Shown: positions 6,088 through 14,351 of the stretch, in pieces
Layout of the letters: every line of letters starts with the position of its first letter
How positions within the stretch are numbered: the stretch's first letter is position 1
Assembly: GCA_002371295.1 (NCBI GenBank)
Contig: DFGZ01000136.1
Span: forward strand, 1-18,741
DNA length: 18,741 nucleotides
Direction: 5' to 3'
From: Oribacterium sp. UBA3737
Lineage (GTDB): Bacteria > Bacillota_A > Clostridia > Lachnospirales > Lachnospiraceae
Notes under the pieces: generated by a model
The model's input: only the letters and a program-made list of their open reading frames with translations
What the model was told of the DNA's origin: nothing
Databases searched by the model: none
Position numbers and translations under genes: made by a program

Positions 6088-6176
6088 ATATATATTCGTT
6101 ATTTCTAATAATTTAATATCCCCTTAATGAGTATTGAATATGGCGATTCTCTTAAAAACAGGAATCAAACTTCCTC

Positions 6177-7628
6177 TTATCCTACATCTGTTTCTTTTCC
6201 GATACTTTCCGGCATAGACCCATCCTTTACATCTGTGTACCAGTAATCATAGGACACCGGAAGAAAATCCACATTTGAAGTACGGACATCCTCCCAGTCC
6301 ATGCCCCATGGCCGGAGATAAATATAGTACCTGAAGCTTCCATGTTCATCCTCGTATCTGCAATTTACTTCTATCATATGATCATAGTCACTTACGTCAG
6401 AAGCACCGGGATCCACAATCCAGTCCGCATGCTGAACATTTTCACCATCCAGCAGGAAATATCCCTTCTCACTCTTCATGCAGCCCGCACTTGTTGTTCC
6501 GGGACCGAAGCTGACCTCCGCTTCACAGATAAGTGATTTCGCAGAATCCTGGTCATCCCAAAGGACGATTCGACCGGAATTATCACTTTCTACAAATATA
6601 GACCCGCAAACATCATGTATGCTGTCTTCCATGTCCTCGTAATCACCGTGACAGGATTCTATCACATACCAGCCGAACCAGTCCCGATCCCAGTAGTCAG
6701 TATAAATAGAAGCTGCAGCCTTACCATGTTCTCCCAAGACCGCCTTGGCTTCAGAACTTACTTTTTTGACTGTTGTTTCAGATTTAGCATCACCGCTTTC
6801 CTTTGTTTTTCCGGTTTTTGCTTCTGATGCTTCTTCTGTTACAGATTCGGTTTCAGATTCCGATTCCTTTTTGATTTCGGCAGTTACCTTATTTTCTGAG
6901 GGATTCTTAGGACAAAAGAAGGTGTAATACTCACCGTCTTTCACATAATCTGCCTTAAGTCCATCATCCTCTATGTTCCATGTAAGTTTGACATCCTCGG
7001 AATCAACGGAACCGTAATCCTTGAGATTGGACCACTTCAGGTTTTTAAATTCTTTACCTTCAATCACAGCATCCATGGTGTGATCTCCACGAAAACTCAT
7101 CTTAAGGGCATCCGGTGCAATCTCATCAGTAGGGTCTCCCAGTATATCCGTAACCGAAACAGACTGCCAGTCCTGCAGCATAAACTTCTCGGATTCCGGT
7201 AGATACTGTGCCGGATCTGCGGCAGGGGTACCTTCTTTTGCAAAGGTAAAATCCATCCCCAGGCCAAGCATGTCTTTTACAGCAAAACAATCCTCGCCAC
7301 GTTCACCCGTGATCTCTTCTCCATCTACCGTAATGGTTATGGTAGTGTCATCACTGGTCCATTTGACATCGTGTGTTTCCCCGTTTACCGTCATGACGGC
7401 CTTACCCCCGCTCTGCAGTTCGAATCCAAAACCCTTAAGGTCATCACCGGTCAGGGCCATACCCATCATCTCTCCCACCACAGGGATATAGTTACCTGCC
7501 AACGGATCATCATCCTTTGTTTTTGCCGAAGTCCCTCCGCCGCAGCCTGTAAGACACAGTCCAAAACAAAGAATCACAGCCAGCATAAGGGCTGTAAGCT
7601 TACCAGTTACTCTTTCGCCTCTTTTCAT
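6177..7628 (-). CDS. Secreted lipoprotein of unknown function
   Basis: A 483-aa exported protein. Seen: positively charged start MKRGERVTGK, hydrophobic stretch (11-25) and lipobox LTGC with Cys29, so it is a lipid-anchored surface protein. The mature part has two weakly similar beta-rich segments (about 45-130 and 160-240; each with a short strand, VKW or LKW, and an aromatic end), an acidic Ser/Thr/Glu/Lys linker without structure (about 248-290), and a C-terminal domain rich in Trp/Tyr/Asp (about 300-470, including DYWDRDWFGWYVIES) of a kind common in Lachnospiraceae lipoproteins. The function is not recognisable. I chose ATG 7628 over the adjacent GTG 7631 because GGGAGG then lies at the better spacing of 7. 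Own promoter and own terminator; probably monocistronic. Confidence 0.82.
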   Translation of the reverse strand: MKRGERVTGKLTALMLAVILCFGLCLTGCGGGTSAKTKDDDPLAGNYIPVVGEMMGMALTGDDLKGFGFELQSGGKAVMTVNGETHDVKWTSDDTTITITVDGEEITGERGEDCFAVKDMLGLGMDFTFAKEGTPAADPAQYLPESEKFMLQDWQSVSVTDILGDPTDEIAPDALKMSFRGDHTMDAVIEGKEFKNLKWSNLKDYGSVDSEDVKLTWNIEDDGLKADYVKDGEYYTFFCPKNPSENKVTAEIKKESESETESVTEEASEAKTGKTKESGDAKSETTVKKVSSEAKAVLGEHGKAAASIYTDYWDRDWFGWYVIESCHGDYEDMEDSIHDVCGSIFVESDNSGRIVLWDDQDSAKSLICEAEVSFGPGTTSAGCMKSEKGYFLLDGENVQHADWIVDPGASDVSDYDHMIEVNCRYEDEHGSFRYYIYLRPWGMDWEDVRTSNVDFLPVSYDYWYTDVKDGSMPESIGKETDVG

Positions 7629-7669
7629 CACGAATCCTCCCTAAAGCTTTCCAACTATTAATTCATCCG

Positions 7670-7698
7670 AGTAACAATTCTTGTTATTAACTTGTCAA
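7670..7698 (-). promoter_or_regulatory. Possible lipoprotein promoter
   Basis: On the minus strand TTGACA (7693-7698) is a perfect -35, but the hexamer 17 bases downstream (GTTACT, 7670-7675) is a poor -10. The dyad TAACAA-ttc-TTGTTA (7672-7686) overlaps it and could be an operator. Confidence 0.35.
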
Positions 7699-7774
7699 TT
7701 ATTATCTTAATTTTACTCGAGGAACTACGAAAATATATGTATCGAAATAGCATTTTATAATTATTTTAGAAATC

Positions 7775-7813
7775 AAAAAACACTGACAGGCATTAAACCC
7801 ATCAGTGTTTTTT
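7775..7813. terminator. Bidirectional intrinsic terminator
   Basis: 12-bp perfect stem (CACTGA/TCAGTG flanked by six A and six T: 7775-7786, 7802-7813) with a 15-base loop. Works on paper on both strands; on the minus strand it would end the Cys-rich mini-protein transcript. Confidence 0.75.
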
Positions 7814-7845
7814 GGCTTACTAAAGAGATGCAGCTGATATAGTTT

Positions 7846-8085
7846 TTAGGAAATAAAAGGAGTTTTATGGACAAAAACATTGATTACATTCTTGAAGTTG
7901 CTCATTGCGGAGGGATAACCAAAGCCGCAGAGAATCGCATACTCGCAGCCGTCTCTATCGCATATCTCACAGGCAGTCAACGGATACCTGTCGGAAGAAT
8001 GGTGTCTCTCTATACATTCATCACACTTCCTGTAAAGGTCGCAATCAGTATTTAAACAAGGACAATTCTCTGAATCATATAACAT
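7846..8085 (-). CDS. Small Cys-rich protein (DUF6485-like) with a run-on C-terminus
   Basis: 79-aa frame. Residues 1-52 carry the spaced cysteines and histidines of a small zinc-binding-like protein (CPCLNTDCDLYRKCDEC, IERHH, then ACEICDRDGC); I believe this resembles the clostridial DUF6485 mini-proteins, function unknown. From about residue 52 the sequence is simply antisense to the beheaded lysR fragment, so the natural C-terminus and stop have been lost and translation runs on to 7846. The start is ATG 8085 with AGGAAAGGA somewhat far (about 9-12 bases) upstream. It lies 62 bases after the glycosylase gene and is probably co-transcribed with it. The N-terminal part looks genuine; whether the run-on product is stable is unknown. 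Confidence 0.6.
   Translation of the reverse strand: MLYDSENCPCLNTDCDLYRKCDECIERHHSSDRYPLTACEICDRDGCEYAILCGFGYPSAMSNFKNVINVFVHKTPFIS
7867..7935 (+). pseudogene. Beheaded LysR-family regulator: only the first ~23 codons remain
   Basis: An ATG with an excellent AAAGGAG site is followed by MDKNIDYILEVAHCGGITKA and AEN, clearly the start of a LysR helix-turn-helix (compare the intact regulator at 2251, whose equivalent stretch ends CGNISKAAKK). After about 7935 the similarity ends abruptly, before the recognition helix, and the frame continues through sequence antisense to the Cys-rich mini-protein gene until a stop near 8055. This is the left side of a deletion or recombination joint; the product could not bind DNA. 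Confidence 0.75.
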
Positions 8086-8147
8086 ACTGTTTATATCCTT
8101 TCCTTTTTTCGGTCCGATATCAACTATTGACGCTCATATCAGCTTCC

Positions 8148-8744
8148 TCAGTTACCGTCTTTATAAATTGCCGTTGCCACAGAGTTTCTGAGTGTAGGAA
8201 CGACTTCATCCTGAAACCACGGATTATTTTTTTGCCATCGAAAATTTAACGGACTTGGATGCACGATAGGAAAATATTTCGGAAGATAGTCCCTATATGC
8301 TTTTACTGTTTCCGTAAGATTTTGTTTCATGGAATCCTTGAGATAATATTTCATGGCATACTGCCCGATGAGTATCGTCATATTTATTTCCGGCATCATT
8401 TCCAGAATCTTTTGATGATATTCCTCCGCAATAAATCTTCTCGGAGGCAGATCTCCGGTTTTTCCCTTTCCCGGATAGTAAAAATCCATGGGCACTATGG
8501 CTATCTTGTCAGAGTAAAATATTTCCCGGCTTACGCCCATCCATTCCATGAGTTTTTCTCCGGATTTGTCATTAAAGGGAATCAAAGTTTCCTCAACCTT
8601 TTTTCCCGGAGCCTGACCGATGATCAATATTTTAGCCCTTTTATTGATCTGATAGACCGGTGGTATATTTCGTTCCGTATATCCTGCATTTCGTGGATCT
8701 CTCTCAAGTTCTTTTGTTAATTCTTCTACCGTCATAGCTGTCAC
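8148..8744 (-). CDS. Uracil-DNA glycosylase family protein
   Basis: 198 aa, family of single-domain uracil-DNA glycosylases that excise deaminated bases in base-excision repair. Seen: the water-activating/base-binding loop IIGQAPGKKVEE (41-52), the IPFNDKSGEKLMEWMG block (55-70), PMDFYYPGKGKTGDLPPRR (85-103), and the C-terminal DNA-intercalating loop HPSPLNFRW (162-170). It belongs to the compact, less studied branch rather than to Ung (which has GQDPYH). The start is GTG 8744 with AGGA close upstream; ATG 8735 is an alternative. Gene order (glycosylase then Cys-rich mini-protein) suggests a small operon. Family sure, exact substrate unknown. Confidence 0.85.
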   Translation of the reverse strand: MTAMTVEELTKELERDPRNAGYTERNIPPVYQINKRAKILIIGQAPGKKVEETLIPFNDKSGEKLMEWMGVSREIFYSDKIAIVPMDFYYPGKGKTGDLPPRRFIAEEYHQKILEMMPEINMTILIGQYAMKYYLKDSMKQNLTETVKAYRDYLPKYFPIVHPSPLNFRWQKNNPWFQDEVVPTLRNSVATAIYKDGN

Positions 8745-8769
8745 TTTATCCTAAACATATTTTCAACAA

Positions 8770-8819
8770 CAAAAAAACGGGGATACAAGGGTTTCTACTC
8801 ATGATACCCTGTCCCCCGT
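8770..8819 (-). terminator. Intrinsic terminator after the hydrolase pair
   Basis: Stem ACGGGG/CCCCGT (8777-8782, 8814-8819) continued by ACA-GGGT/ACCC-TGT with small bulges. On the minus strand it is followed by seven T (8771-8777 complement). It separates the alpha/beta-hydrolase operon from the glycosylase gene. Confidence 0.85.
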
Positions 8820-8880
8820 CTTCTTAAATCATACACCACTGATTCCCGGAAAACTGTAGCCTGCGCAACAAATCAATATT

Positions 8881-9594
8881 TTAACTAACGTCAATATATT
8901 CCTTGTTAAGAAAGTCAATCAGCATTTCTCCCATTATCTCACTGCCTGCTATATAACTTCCATGATCCTGTCCCTCGAGAATAACCATGGTGGAATTCGG
9001 CAGTTTTTTTGCTATAAGTTCAGTTTCCGACCGAAGAATAAGATCGTTTTCACCGGCTGTTACCAAAACCGGAATCGTTATATTTTCCAGGCTGTCAGGA
9101 TCAATGTGAGGTTCTGTCAGCATAAGTGTCACCAGTGGATCTGGCTCTTCCTGATTCTTTGCAGTGAACTCTTCTATGAATGATGGTTCCAGTCCTTCGG
9201 GGGACAAATTTGTCCCGCTTATCGCCAATGCTCCAAGTGTCCCCGGATGGCTGATTTCCAGCATAAGTCCGAGGATTCCACCATCACTGTGTCCGTAAAG
9301 CACAGGCTTGTCTAAACCAAGTGTTTTTATGAAGCCGAACATATCCTCTGCCATATCACTATAGTGATACTCCGAAAGCGGTTCATTTGCTCCATGTCCT
9401 CTGGAATCCGGAGCATAAACCTTATATCCGGCATCCACCAGTTGCCGGATCTCAGTATCAAACAAATGGTGATCCTCGCCATTTCCGTGAACCATTACTA
9501 TAGGCTTGCCTTCTCCTGCAACAGCATAATAAAGAGTAATGTTGTTGACAGTCACTTTCTTTAGTTCTCCATCATAGTCTTTATCCGGCTGCAT
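8881..9594 (-). CDS. Alpha/beta-fold hydrolase
   Basis: Cytoplasmic alpha/beta hydrolase, 237 aa, no signal peptide. Seen: oxyanion motif HGNGE (36-40), nucleophile elbow GHSDGG with Ser103, acid Asp184 in GENDLI, and His211 in GQDHGSY, so the catalytic triad is complete. The cap domain is short (about 130-170), as in small esterase/lactonase-type members. The start is ATG 9594 with GAGGAGA about 6 bases upstream. It follows a second, unrelated alpha/beta hydrolase by 43 bases in one apparent operon, closed by the terminator at 8770-8819. The substrate cannot be told; esterase or lactonase is likely. Confidence 0.85.
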   Translation of the reverse strand: MQPDKDYDGELKKVTVNNITLYYAVAGEGKPIVMVHGNGEDHHLFDTEIRQLVDAGYKVYAPDSRGHGANEPLSEYHYSDMAEDMFGFIKTLGLDKPVLYGHSDGGILGLMLEISHPGTLGALAISGTNLSPEGLEPSFIEEFTAKNQEEPDPLVTLMLTEPHIDPDSLENITIPVLVTAGENDLILRSETELIAKKLPNSTMVILEGQDHGSYIAGSEIMGEMLIDFLNKEYIDVS

Positions 9595-9637
9595 ATCTCT
9601 CCTCTCGATTCTTTCTTGAATCAGGCATGTTTATTTC

Positions 9638-10573
9638 TTACTCCGGAAGGTTTGTATCCATAAAGTCGATGATACCCTCTTCCACATCATATTTTATATC
9701 ACTGTAATTGTGGATCTCATGACGATATCCCGGATATAACTCGGTAAATACATCAGTTACACCTGCATCTATAAGCCAGTTGGAAACCTGAAGAACACCT
9801 GTACCATACTGACCTACAGGGTCCTGATCACCGGCTATATTGTAAACAGGCAGCTCTTTGGGAACCTTTTCCGCCCATTCCGGTCCTGTGATGTAATCCA
9901 TCATTTGTGTAAAATACAGATAAGCCTGATTCGTACAGGGCTTTGTAAATGCATCAAACGGGTCCTCGGCATGATCACGCTGAACTTCAGGATCTTCACA
10001 TATCCACTCGTTGCCGCGGGTTACACCTTCAGAACAGCGGCCGAACATCCATCCCAAAAGTTTCTGCGGAATTTCAGGATCTGCGTCTTTAGCTTTGCCG
10101 CTGTTGACAATTGATTCAACATAATCATGAGCAGATTTAAGATCCGGCCAGATTCCCATGGTTCCGCAAAGTGTTACACCATCAAGTTCCTCACCATACT
10201 TGGACATATAGTCTCTTGCAATAAATGATCCCATGCTGTGACCGTAAATAAAATATGGAAGATCCGGATATTTCTCAACTGTAATATCATGGAGCTTATG
10301 CTCATCCTCCATCATGGTATGGAATCCCTTATCACCCCAGTCTCCCCAGCTGTTATTCTCAATCGCTGTTTTTCCATGTCCTACATGGTCATCTGCACTC
10401 ACTATATAACCGGCTTCCACAAATGCTGCGATCATATGGAGATACCTGCGGGAATGTTCACCAAAACCATGGATCAACTGCACGATTCCCTTTGGCTTTG
10501 CTGCGGGAACATAAATCCATCCATATACGGTGTCACGCTCATTAAAGGATTGAAAAGTAACTTCATGTAACAT
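9638..10573 (-). CDS. Alpha/beta hydrolase, monoacylglycerol-lipase-like (serine aminopeptidase S33 family)
   Basis: 311 aa, cytoplasmic. Seen: LIHGFGEHSRRY (33-44), the hallmark of the lysophospholipase/monoglyceride-lipase branch; SADDHVGHGKT (59-69); nucleophile elbow GHSMGS with Ser113; Asp251 in AGDQDPVG; and His285 in GYRHEIHN. The triad and the GHGxS-type layout are intact. The likely role is hydrolysis of a monoacylglycerol or lysophospholipid-type ester. The start is ATG 10573 with AGGAGG about 8 bases upstream. First gene of the hydrolase pair. Family assignment is firm; the substrate is inferred from subfamily resemblance. Confidence 0.87.
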   Translation of the reverse strand: MLHEVTFQSFNERDTVYGWIYVPAAKPKGIVQLIHGFGEHSRRYLHMIAAFVEAGYIVSADDHVGHGKTAIENNSWGDWGDKGFHTMMEDEHKLHDITVEKYPDLPYFIYGHSMGSFIARDYMSKYGEELDGVTLCGTMGIWPDLKSAHDYVESIVNSGKAKDADPEIPQKLLGWMFGRCSEGVTRGNEWICEDPEVQRDHAEDPFDAFTKPCTNQAYLYFTQMMDYITGPEWAEKVPKELPVYNIAGDQDPVGQYGTGVLQVSNWLIDAGVTDVFTELYPGYRHEIHNYSDIKYDVEEGIIDFMDTNLPE

Positions 10574-10633
10574 AAATTCGCCTCCTACTATCCATTTTTT
10601 GATTTATAAAATCATTTTCACACGTACATATCT

Positions 10634-10662
10634 GATATAAACATTATAAGTTATTTTGTAAA
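10634..10662 (-). promoter_or_regulatory. Possible promoter of the hydrolase pair
   Basis: Minus strand TTTACA (10657-10662), 17 bases, TATATC (10634-10639). An alternative -10 TATAAT lies at 10643-10648 but lacks a good -35. The whole 10574-10693 gap is AT-rich and holds nothing else I recognise. Confidence 0.35.
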
Positions 10663-10693
10663 AAATATCATTATAGTAAGAAATTTAATTCCA

Positions 10694-11458
10694 CTATACG
10701 CTTTGTTGTTTCAATGCCTCACGCTCTGCTCTTTCACGCTCGCTTGCAGCCTTCGAAAACTCACAGCCGCAGAAATCCTGCCTGTAAAGATCGTACTCCT
10801 TTGATAATTCTATCGACTTCTGATATCCTCCCTTTTTCTTGAAATCCGAAGGAAGGAAATTCTCCCCATGTCTTTCTCCGACCTCAGCACCTATACAATT
10901 AAGGATTTCCGCTGATTTCATGGGCGATATGGTCAAAGTGGTGCAAAAATAATCATATATCCGATCCGAATCCTCAGGATCACCGGATGCCTTTATCCTT
11001 ACTTCATCCATATATTCCGCCGTTTTCTCCAGCCTCTGGCGGTAACAGAGATGGCATCTTTCGCCTCTCTCCGGATCTTTTTCATGGCCCTTTGCAATAT
11101 TCAGAAACTCCTTATGGTCATAGTCCGGAACCACTACGGAAACCGCTCCAAGCTTCACTCCGTCTTCGCCGGTTCTTTCCACATCTATCCCCATCTCATG
11201 TATCAGCCTTTTTAACTCTGAAACTCTGTGATCGAACTCCGCTCTGGTGGATATATTGGGATTATAGTAAAACAGGGTGATATCAAAGTACCGGCAGAGA
11301 TAATCAAGCACTGCGCTGGAGCAGGGCGCACAGCAGCTGTGCATAAGAAGTCTCGGTCTTCTTCCGTTTTTATCCGGATCTTTCTGCCAGGATTCTATGA
11401 TCTTATCCAGCATCTGCTGATAGTTTTTTGTATTTGGTTCAGGTTTTATATATTCCAC
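10694..11458 (-). CDS. queH: Epoxyqueuosine reductase QueH
   Basis: QueH (former DUF208) catalyses the last step of queuosine synthesis, reducing epoxyqueuosine in tRNA without cobalamin. 254 aa. Seen: HSCCAPCSSAVLDYL (40-54) with the adjacent Cys pair, CHLCYRQRLE (135-144), TTLTISPMKS (173-182), FKKKGGYQKSIELSKEYDLYRQ (206-227) and FCGCEFS (229-235); these cysteines supply the Fe-S cluster and redox centre. The frame continues to ATG 11479, but I chose GTG 11458 because AAGGAAG lies just before it and nothing ribosome-binding-like precedes the ATG. It lies downstream of rpoD beyond a terminator. The tail beyond residue 235 is charged and not conserved. Confidence 0.9.
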   Translation of the reverse strand: MEYIKPEPNTKNYQQMLDKIIESWQKDPDKNGRRPRLLMHSCCAPCSSAVLDYLCRYFDITLFYYNPNISTRAEFDHRVSELKRLIHEMGIDVERTGEDGVKLGAVSVVVPDYDHKEFLNIAKGHEKDPERGERCHLCYRQRLEKTAEYMDEVRIKASGDPEDSDRIYDYFCTTLTISPMKSAEILNCIGAEVGERHGENFLPSDFKKKGGYQKSIELSKEYDLYRQDFCGCEFSKAASERERAEREALKQQSV

Positions 11459-11490
11459 TTTTCTTCCTTTACATTGCATACAATGATGGG

Positions 11491-11545
11491 AGTGTCAAAA
11501 GTATTTGCCACTCACTTATTAGCGCTAACGCACACATTTGTGTGC
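11491..11545. repeat. Hairpin-rich intergenic stretch between queH and rpoD
   Basis: Contains GCACACA-tt-TGTGTGC (11530-11545), the palindrome TTAGCGCTAA (11518-11527), and an imperfect GTGTCAAA/TTTGCCAC hairpin (near 11491-11510). No gene. It loosely resembles the hairpin elements at 3.2-5.9 kb. Confidence 0.4.
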
Positions 11546-11569
11546 AATGTGCTGCGCATACAACGACTT

Positions 11570-11596
11570 ATAAAGCCGGCTCAAAAAGAGCCGGCT
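11570..11596 (-). terminator. Intrinsic terminator after rpoD
   Basis: Perfect 9-bp stem AGCCGGCTC/GAGCCGGCT (11574-11582, 11588-11596) around a five-base A/T loop. On the minus strand it is followed by TTATAA, a short T-stretch. Confidence 0.8.
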
Positions 11597-11637
11597 GCCA
11601 TTATACACTACATATTTTCGTTATTTCAAGAAAGCAC

Positions 11638-12846
11638 TCACTGCAGGAAATCCCTGATTCTCTTTGAGCGAACAGGATTGCGAAGCTTTCTAAGGGCCTT
11701 TGCCTCTATCTGACGGATACGCTCACGGGTTACATTGAACTCCTTTCCAACCTCTTCAAGAGTTCTCGGATGTCCGTCCTCCAGACCGAATCTCAGAACG
11801 ATGACCTGACGTTCACGCTCCTTAAGATCCTCAAGCAGGGTCTTGATATGTTCCTGAAGCATCACGGACTCAACATTACCCTCTGGAGATACGATGTTGT
11901 TATCAGCAACAAAGTCACCAAGGTTTGAGTCATCCTCTTCACCGATAGGTGTTTCAAGTGAAGCCGGCTCACGGGCTATCTGCATGATTTCCTGAACCTT
12001 CTCCTCTGTCATGTCAAGAGCATCTGCCAGTTCCTTGACACTTGGCTCATAACCAAGCTCAAGTGTCAGCTTACGCTGCATCTTGGACATCTTATTGATA
12101 GTCTCGACCATGTGAACAGGTACACGGATAGTTCTGGCCTGATCCGCAAGGGCTCTGGTAACCGACTGACGTATCCACCAGGTTGCGTAGGTTGACAATT
12201 TAAATCCCTTCTCAGGATCAAACTTCTCAACGCCCTTGATAAGTCCCAGATTTCCCTCCTGAACAAGATCCAGGAAGCTCATGCCACGGCCTGTATATCT
12301 CTTTGCGATGGAAACTACCAGACGAAGGTTGGCCTCGATGAGACGCTGCTTGGCAACCTCGTCTCCGTTGGCTTTACGCATGGCAAGACTGTACTCCTCA
12401 TCCGCGGTAAGAAGCGGAACGGTACCAATCTCCTTAAGGTACATGCGGACAGGATCCTCTGTTCCTATGCCATCCAGGAGGTCCACCGCATCAAGATCGA
12501 CGCTTTCCTCTTCCTCCTTCTCCAGTTCATCATCGATAGGTTCGATATCGTCATCCGAATCAACCGAAAGCACCCCTGCTTCCATAACCTTCAAAAGACT
12601 TTCGTCAACGATTGGATTGATCTCTATTCCACGGTTCTCAATCAGTCTGCCGATGTTTTCCATCTGCTCCTCAGTCACCTTGTCCTCTGCGAACATTTCA
12701 TTGATTTCAGACTGATCGATGGAATTCTTGTTCTTCAGAGCCTTCTTGCAAAGAATCTCGATCTTCTTGACAAGTTCCTCTTTGCTGAGCTCCTTCTTGC
12801 CGGAAACATTGGCAGCAGCCTCGTCTATTGTTTTTTTATTAGCCAT
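11638..12846 (-). CDS. rpoD: Primary RNA polymerase sigma factor (RpoD/SigA)
   Basis: House-keeping sigma-70, 402 aa. Seen in order: an N-terminal helical and acidic region 1.1-like (about 20-120, ending in a Glu/Asp run), region 1.2 [16 protein letters not shown] (131-146), region 2 with the -10-binding/melting helix [20 protein letters not shown] (217-236), region 3 [15 protein letters not shown] (239-253) and on, and region 4 with the -35-binding helix-turn-helix ([20 protein letters not shown], 362-381) and the C-terminal [15 protein letters not shown]. The start is ATG 12846 with AAAAGGAG upstream. The upstream neighbour is a small membrane protein, 99 bases away, not dnaG as in many Firmicutes. 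The assignment is essentially certain. Confidence 0.97.
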   Translation of the reverse strand: MANKKTIDEAAANVSGKKELSKEELVKKIEILCKKALKNKNSIDQSEINEMFAEDKVTEEQMENIGRLIENRGIEINPIVDESLLKVMEAGVLSVDSDDDIEPIDDELEKEEEESVDLDAVDLLDGIGTEDPVRMYLKEIGTVPLLTADEEYSLAMRKANGDEVAKQRLIEANLRLVVSIAKRYTGRGMSFLDLVQEGNLGLIKGVEKFDPEKGFKLSTYATWWIRQSVTRALADQARTIRVPVHMVETINKMSKMQRKLTLELGYEPSVKELADALDMTEEKVQEIMQIAREPASLETPIGEEDDSNLGDFVADNNIVSPEGNVESVMLQEHIKTLLEDLKERERQVIVLRFGLEDGHPRTLEEVGKEFNVTRERIRQIEAKALRKLRNPVRSKRIRDFLQ

Positions 12847-12945
12847 CCTCTACTCCTTTTTAGATCAGAGACACGTAGAAAGCTTAATGTCTGTGACCCG
12901 GATATTTTATGCCATTTATCGGAACAGTAACGCTCAGTCCCTAAC

Positions 12946-13251
12946 TCAGAACCAGATCGATACTGCGGAAATGATCCCTATCCCCAAAATGATCACCCCG
13001 ATAATAATCTGTAAGGATCCCTTAACATGAACCTTGCGGTCATGCTCAGAATTGGCATTCATAATCACCGCAACCCCGGATATCAGCTTCAAAACAGCCG
13101 CAACGAAAAAAATAAGCGGAAACAAAACCATGTTCTCAACCGGATTTATAAATGCCATAATCGCCATAACAACGATTATCACACCCAGTATGATATGAAC
13201 TATATCAAGCTGTCTTGACGTACCTCGTGATACGGTATTTACTTTTGCCAT
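12946..13251 (-). CDS. Small three-helix membrane protein (DUF6637-like)
   Basis: 101 aa. Seen: short charged N-terminus, then helices at about 19-36 (VHIILGVIIVVMAIMAF), 43-64 (LFPLIFFVAAVLKLISGVAV) and 80-98 (LQIIIGVIILGIGIISAVS), separated by the conserved-looking INPVENM turn and a basic loop (EHDRKVHVKG). I believe it matches the Lachnospiraceae family DUF6637; function unknown. The start is ATG 13251 with AAGGAGG overlapping the argF stop, so it is translated right behind argF (9-base gap) in the same operon. Confidence 0.78.
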   Translation of the reverse strand: MAKVNTVSRGTSRQLDIVHIILGVIIVVMAIMAFINPVENMVLFPLIFFVAAVLKLISGVAVIMNANSEHDRKVHVKGSLQIIIGVIILGIGIISAVSIWF

Positions 13252-13260
13252 CTGACCTCC

Positions 13261-14274
13261 TTATTTTCCGCCGAGTGTTGTATATACCACAGCCTTGATG
13301 GTATGCATGCGGTTTTCAGCCTCATCAAATACAACACTATGCTCTGACTCAAAGATCTCATTTGTAACTTCCATTTCCCTGAGTCCGTATTTCTCAAATA
13401 TCTGCTTTCCGATCCTTGTGTTGGTGTCATGGAAAGCAGGAAGACAATGCAGGAATATAGCATCCTTCTTTGCGTATGAAAAAGCCTTTGCATTTACCTG
13501 ATACGGGCCAAGATCACGGATTCTCTTCTCCCATACTTCATCAGGCTCTCCCATGGATACCCATACATCGGTACAGATAACATCCGCATCGGTACAGGCC
13601 TTCTCTACATCCTCCGTAAATTCAAGAATCGCGCCATTCTCTGCCGCAACCTTCTGACAGGTCTTTATAAGCTCCTTGTTCGGCCAGTACTCTTCAGGAG
13701 AACATGCCACAAAATGCATCCCAAGCTTTGCACAGGTAACCATGTATGAATCAGCCATGTTGTAACGGGCGTCACCCATAAATACAAGCTTAAGTCCCTT
13801 GAGATCTCCCTTATGCTCACGGATAGTGAGCATGTCAGCCAGCATCTGGGTAGGATGGAACTCATTGGTGAGACCGTTCCATACAGGAACATCACTGTAC
13901 TTTGCCAGCTCCTCAACTATAGACTGTTCAAATCCGCGATACTCTATTCCGTCATACATTCTGGAAAGAACTCTCGCTGTATCGGCAATAGATTCCTTAT
14001 TGCCTATCTGTGAACCGCTTGGTCCGAGATAAGTCGCGCCCATTCCGAGATCAAATGCAGCAACCTCAAAAGAGCATCTGGTTCTCGTCGAATTCTTCTC
14101 AAAAATAAGGGCAATGTTCTTTCCTGCAAAATCACCGCTGTGAAGCGGCTTTCCATCCTTCGAACCCGCTTTCTTCTCAGCCTTTAAACGAGCGGATATA
14201 TCAAGGAGATAATTTATCTCCTCAGGTGAATAGTCAAGAAGTTTCAGAAAATCTCTTCCGGTCAAATCTACCAT
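13261..14274 (-). CDS. argF: Ornithine carbamoyltransferase
   Basis: Makes citrulline from ornithine and carbamoyl phosphate (arginine synthesis; the catabolic direction is possible). 337 aa, normal length. Seen: carbamoyl-phosphate loop STRTR (62-66), HPTQ (140-143), FMGDARYNMADS (165-176), the ornithine-binding DVWVSMGE (236-243) and HCLP with the catalytic Cys (276-279). The open frame extends upstream to 14355, but ATG 14274 has GAGGAGG at good spacing and begins the conserved sequence. No other arg gene is in the window. An imperfect dyad resembling an arginine-repressor box lies 78-96 bases upstream. Function very sure; anabolic role likely. Confidence 0.95.
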   Translation of the reverse strand: MVDLTGRDFLKLLDYSPEEINYLLDISARLKAEKKAGSKDGKPLHSGDFAGKNIALIFEKNSTRTRCSFEVAAFDLGMGATYLGPSGSQIGNKESIADTARVLSRMYDGIEYRGFEQSIVEELAKYSDVPVWNGLTNEFHPTQMLADMLTIREHKGDLKGLKLVFMGDARYNMADSYMVTCAKLGMHFVACSPEEYWPNKELIKTCQKVAAENGAILEFTEDVEKACTDADVICTDVWVSMGEPDEVWEKRIRDLGPYQVNAKAFSYAKKDAIFLHCLPAFHDTNTRIGKQIFEKYGLREMEVTNEIFESEHSVVFDEAENRMHTIKAVVYTTLGGK

Positions 14275-14351
14275 AGCTTCCTCCTCACTTGTACGATGGC
14301 ACTCCATATATGATCGATCACCATGGATGCCTCGTGACAGGTACCTTTCCT

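Noticed and set aside
12281..12715. 144-residue Ser-rich plus-strand frame opposite rpoD
   Set aside because: Its serine/arginine bias is the mirror of acidic and Leu/Arg codons of sigma region 1; not a gene.
14298..14331. Hairpin GGCA..CCAT/ATGG..TGCC in the argF leader as a riboswitch
   Set aside because: The stem is short and interrupted, with no T-run and no sequestering of the ribosome binding site.
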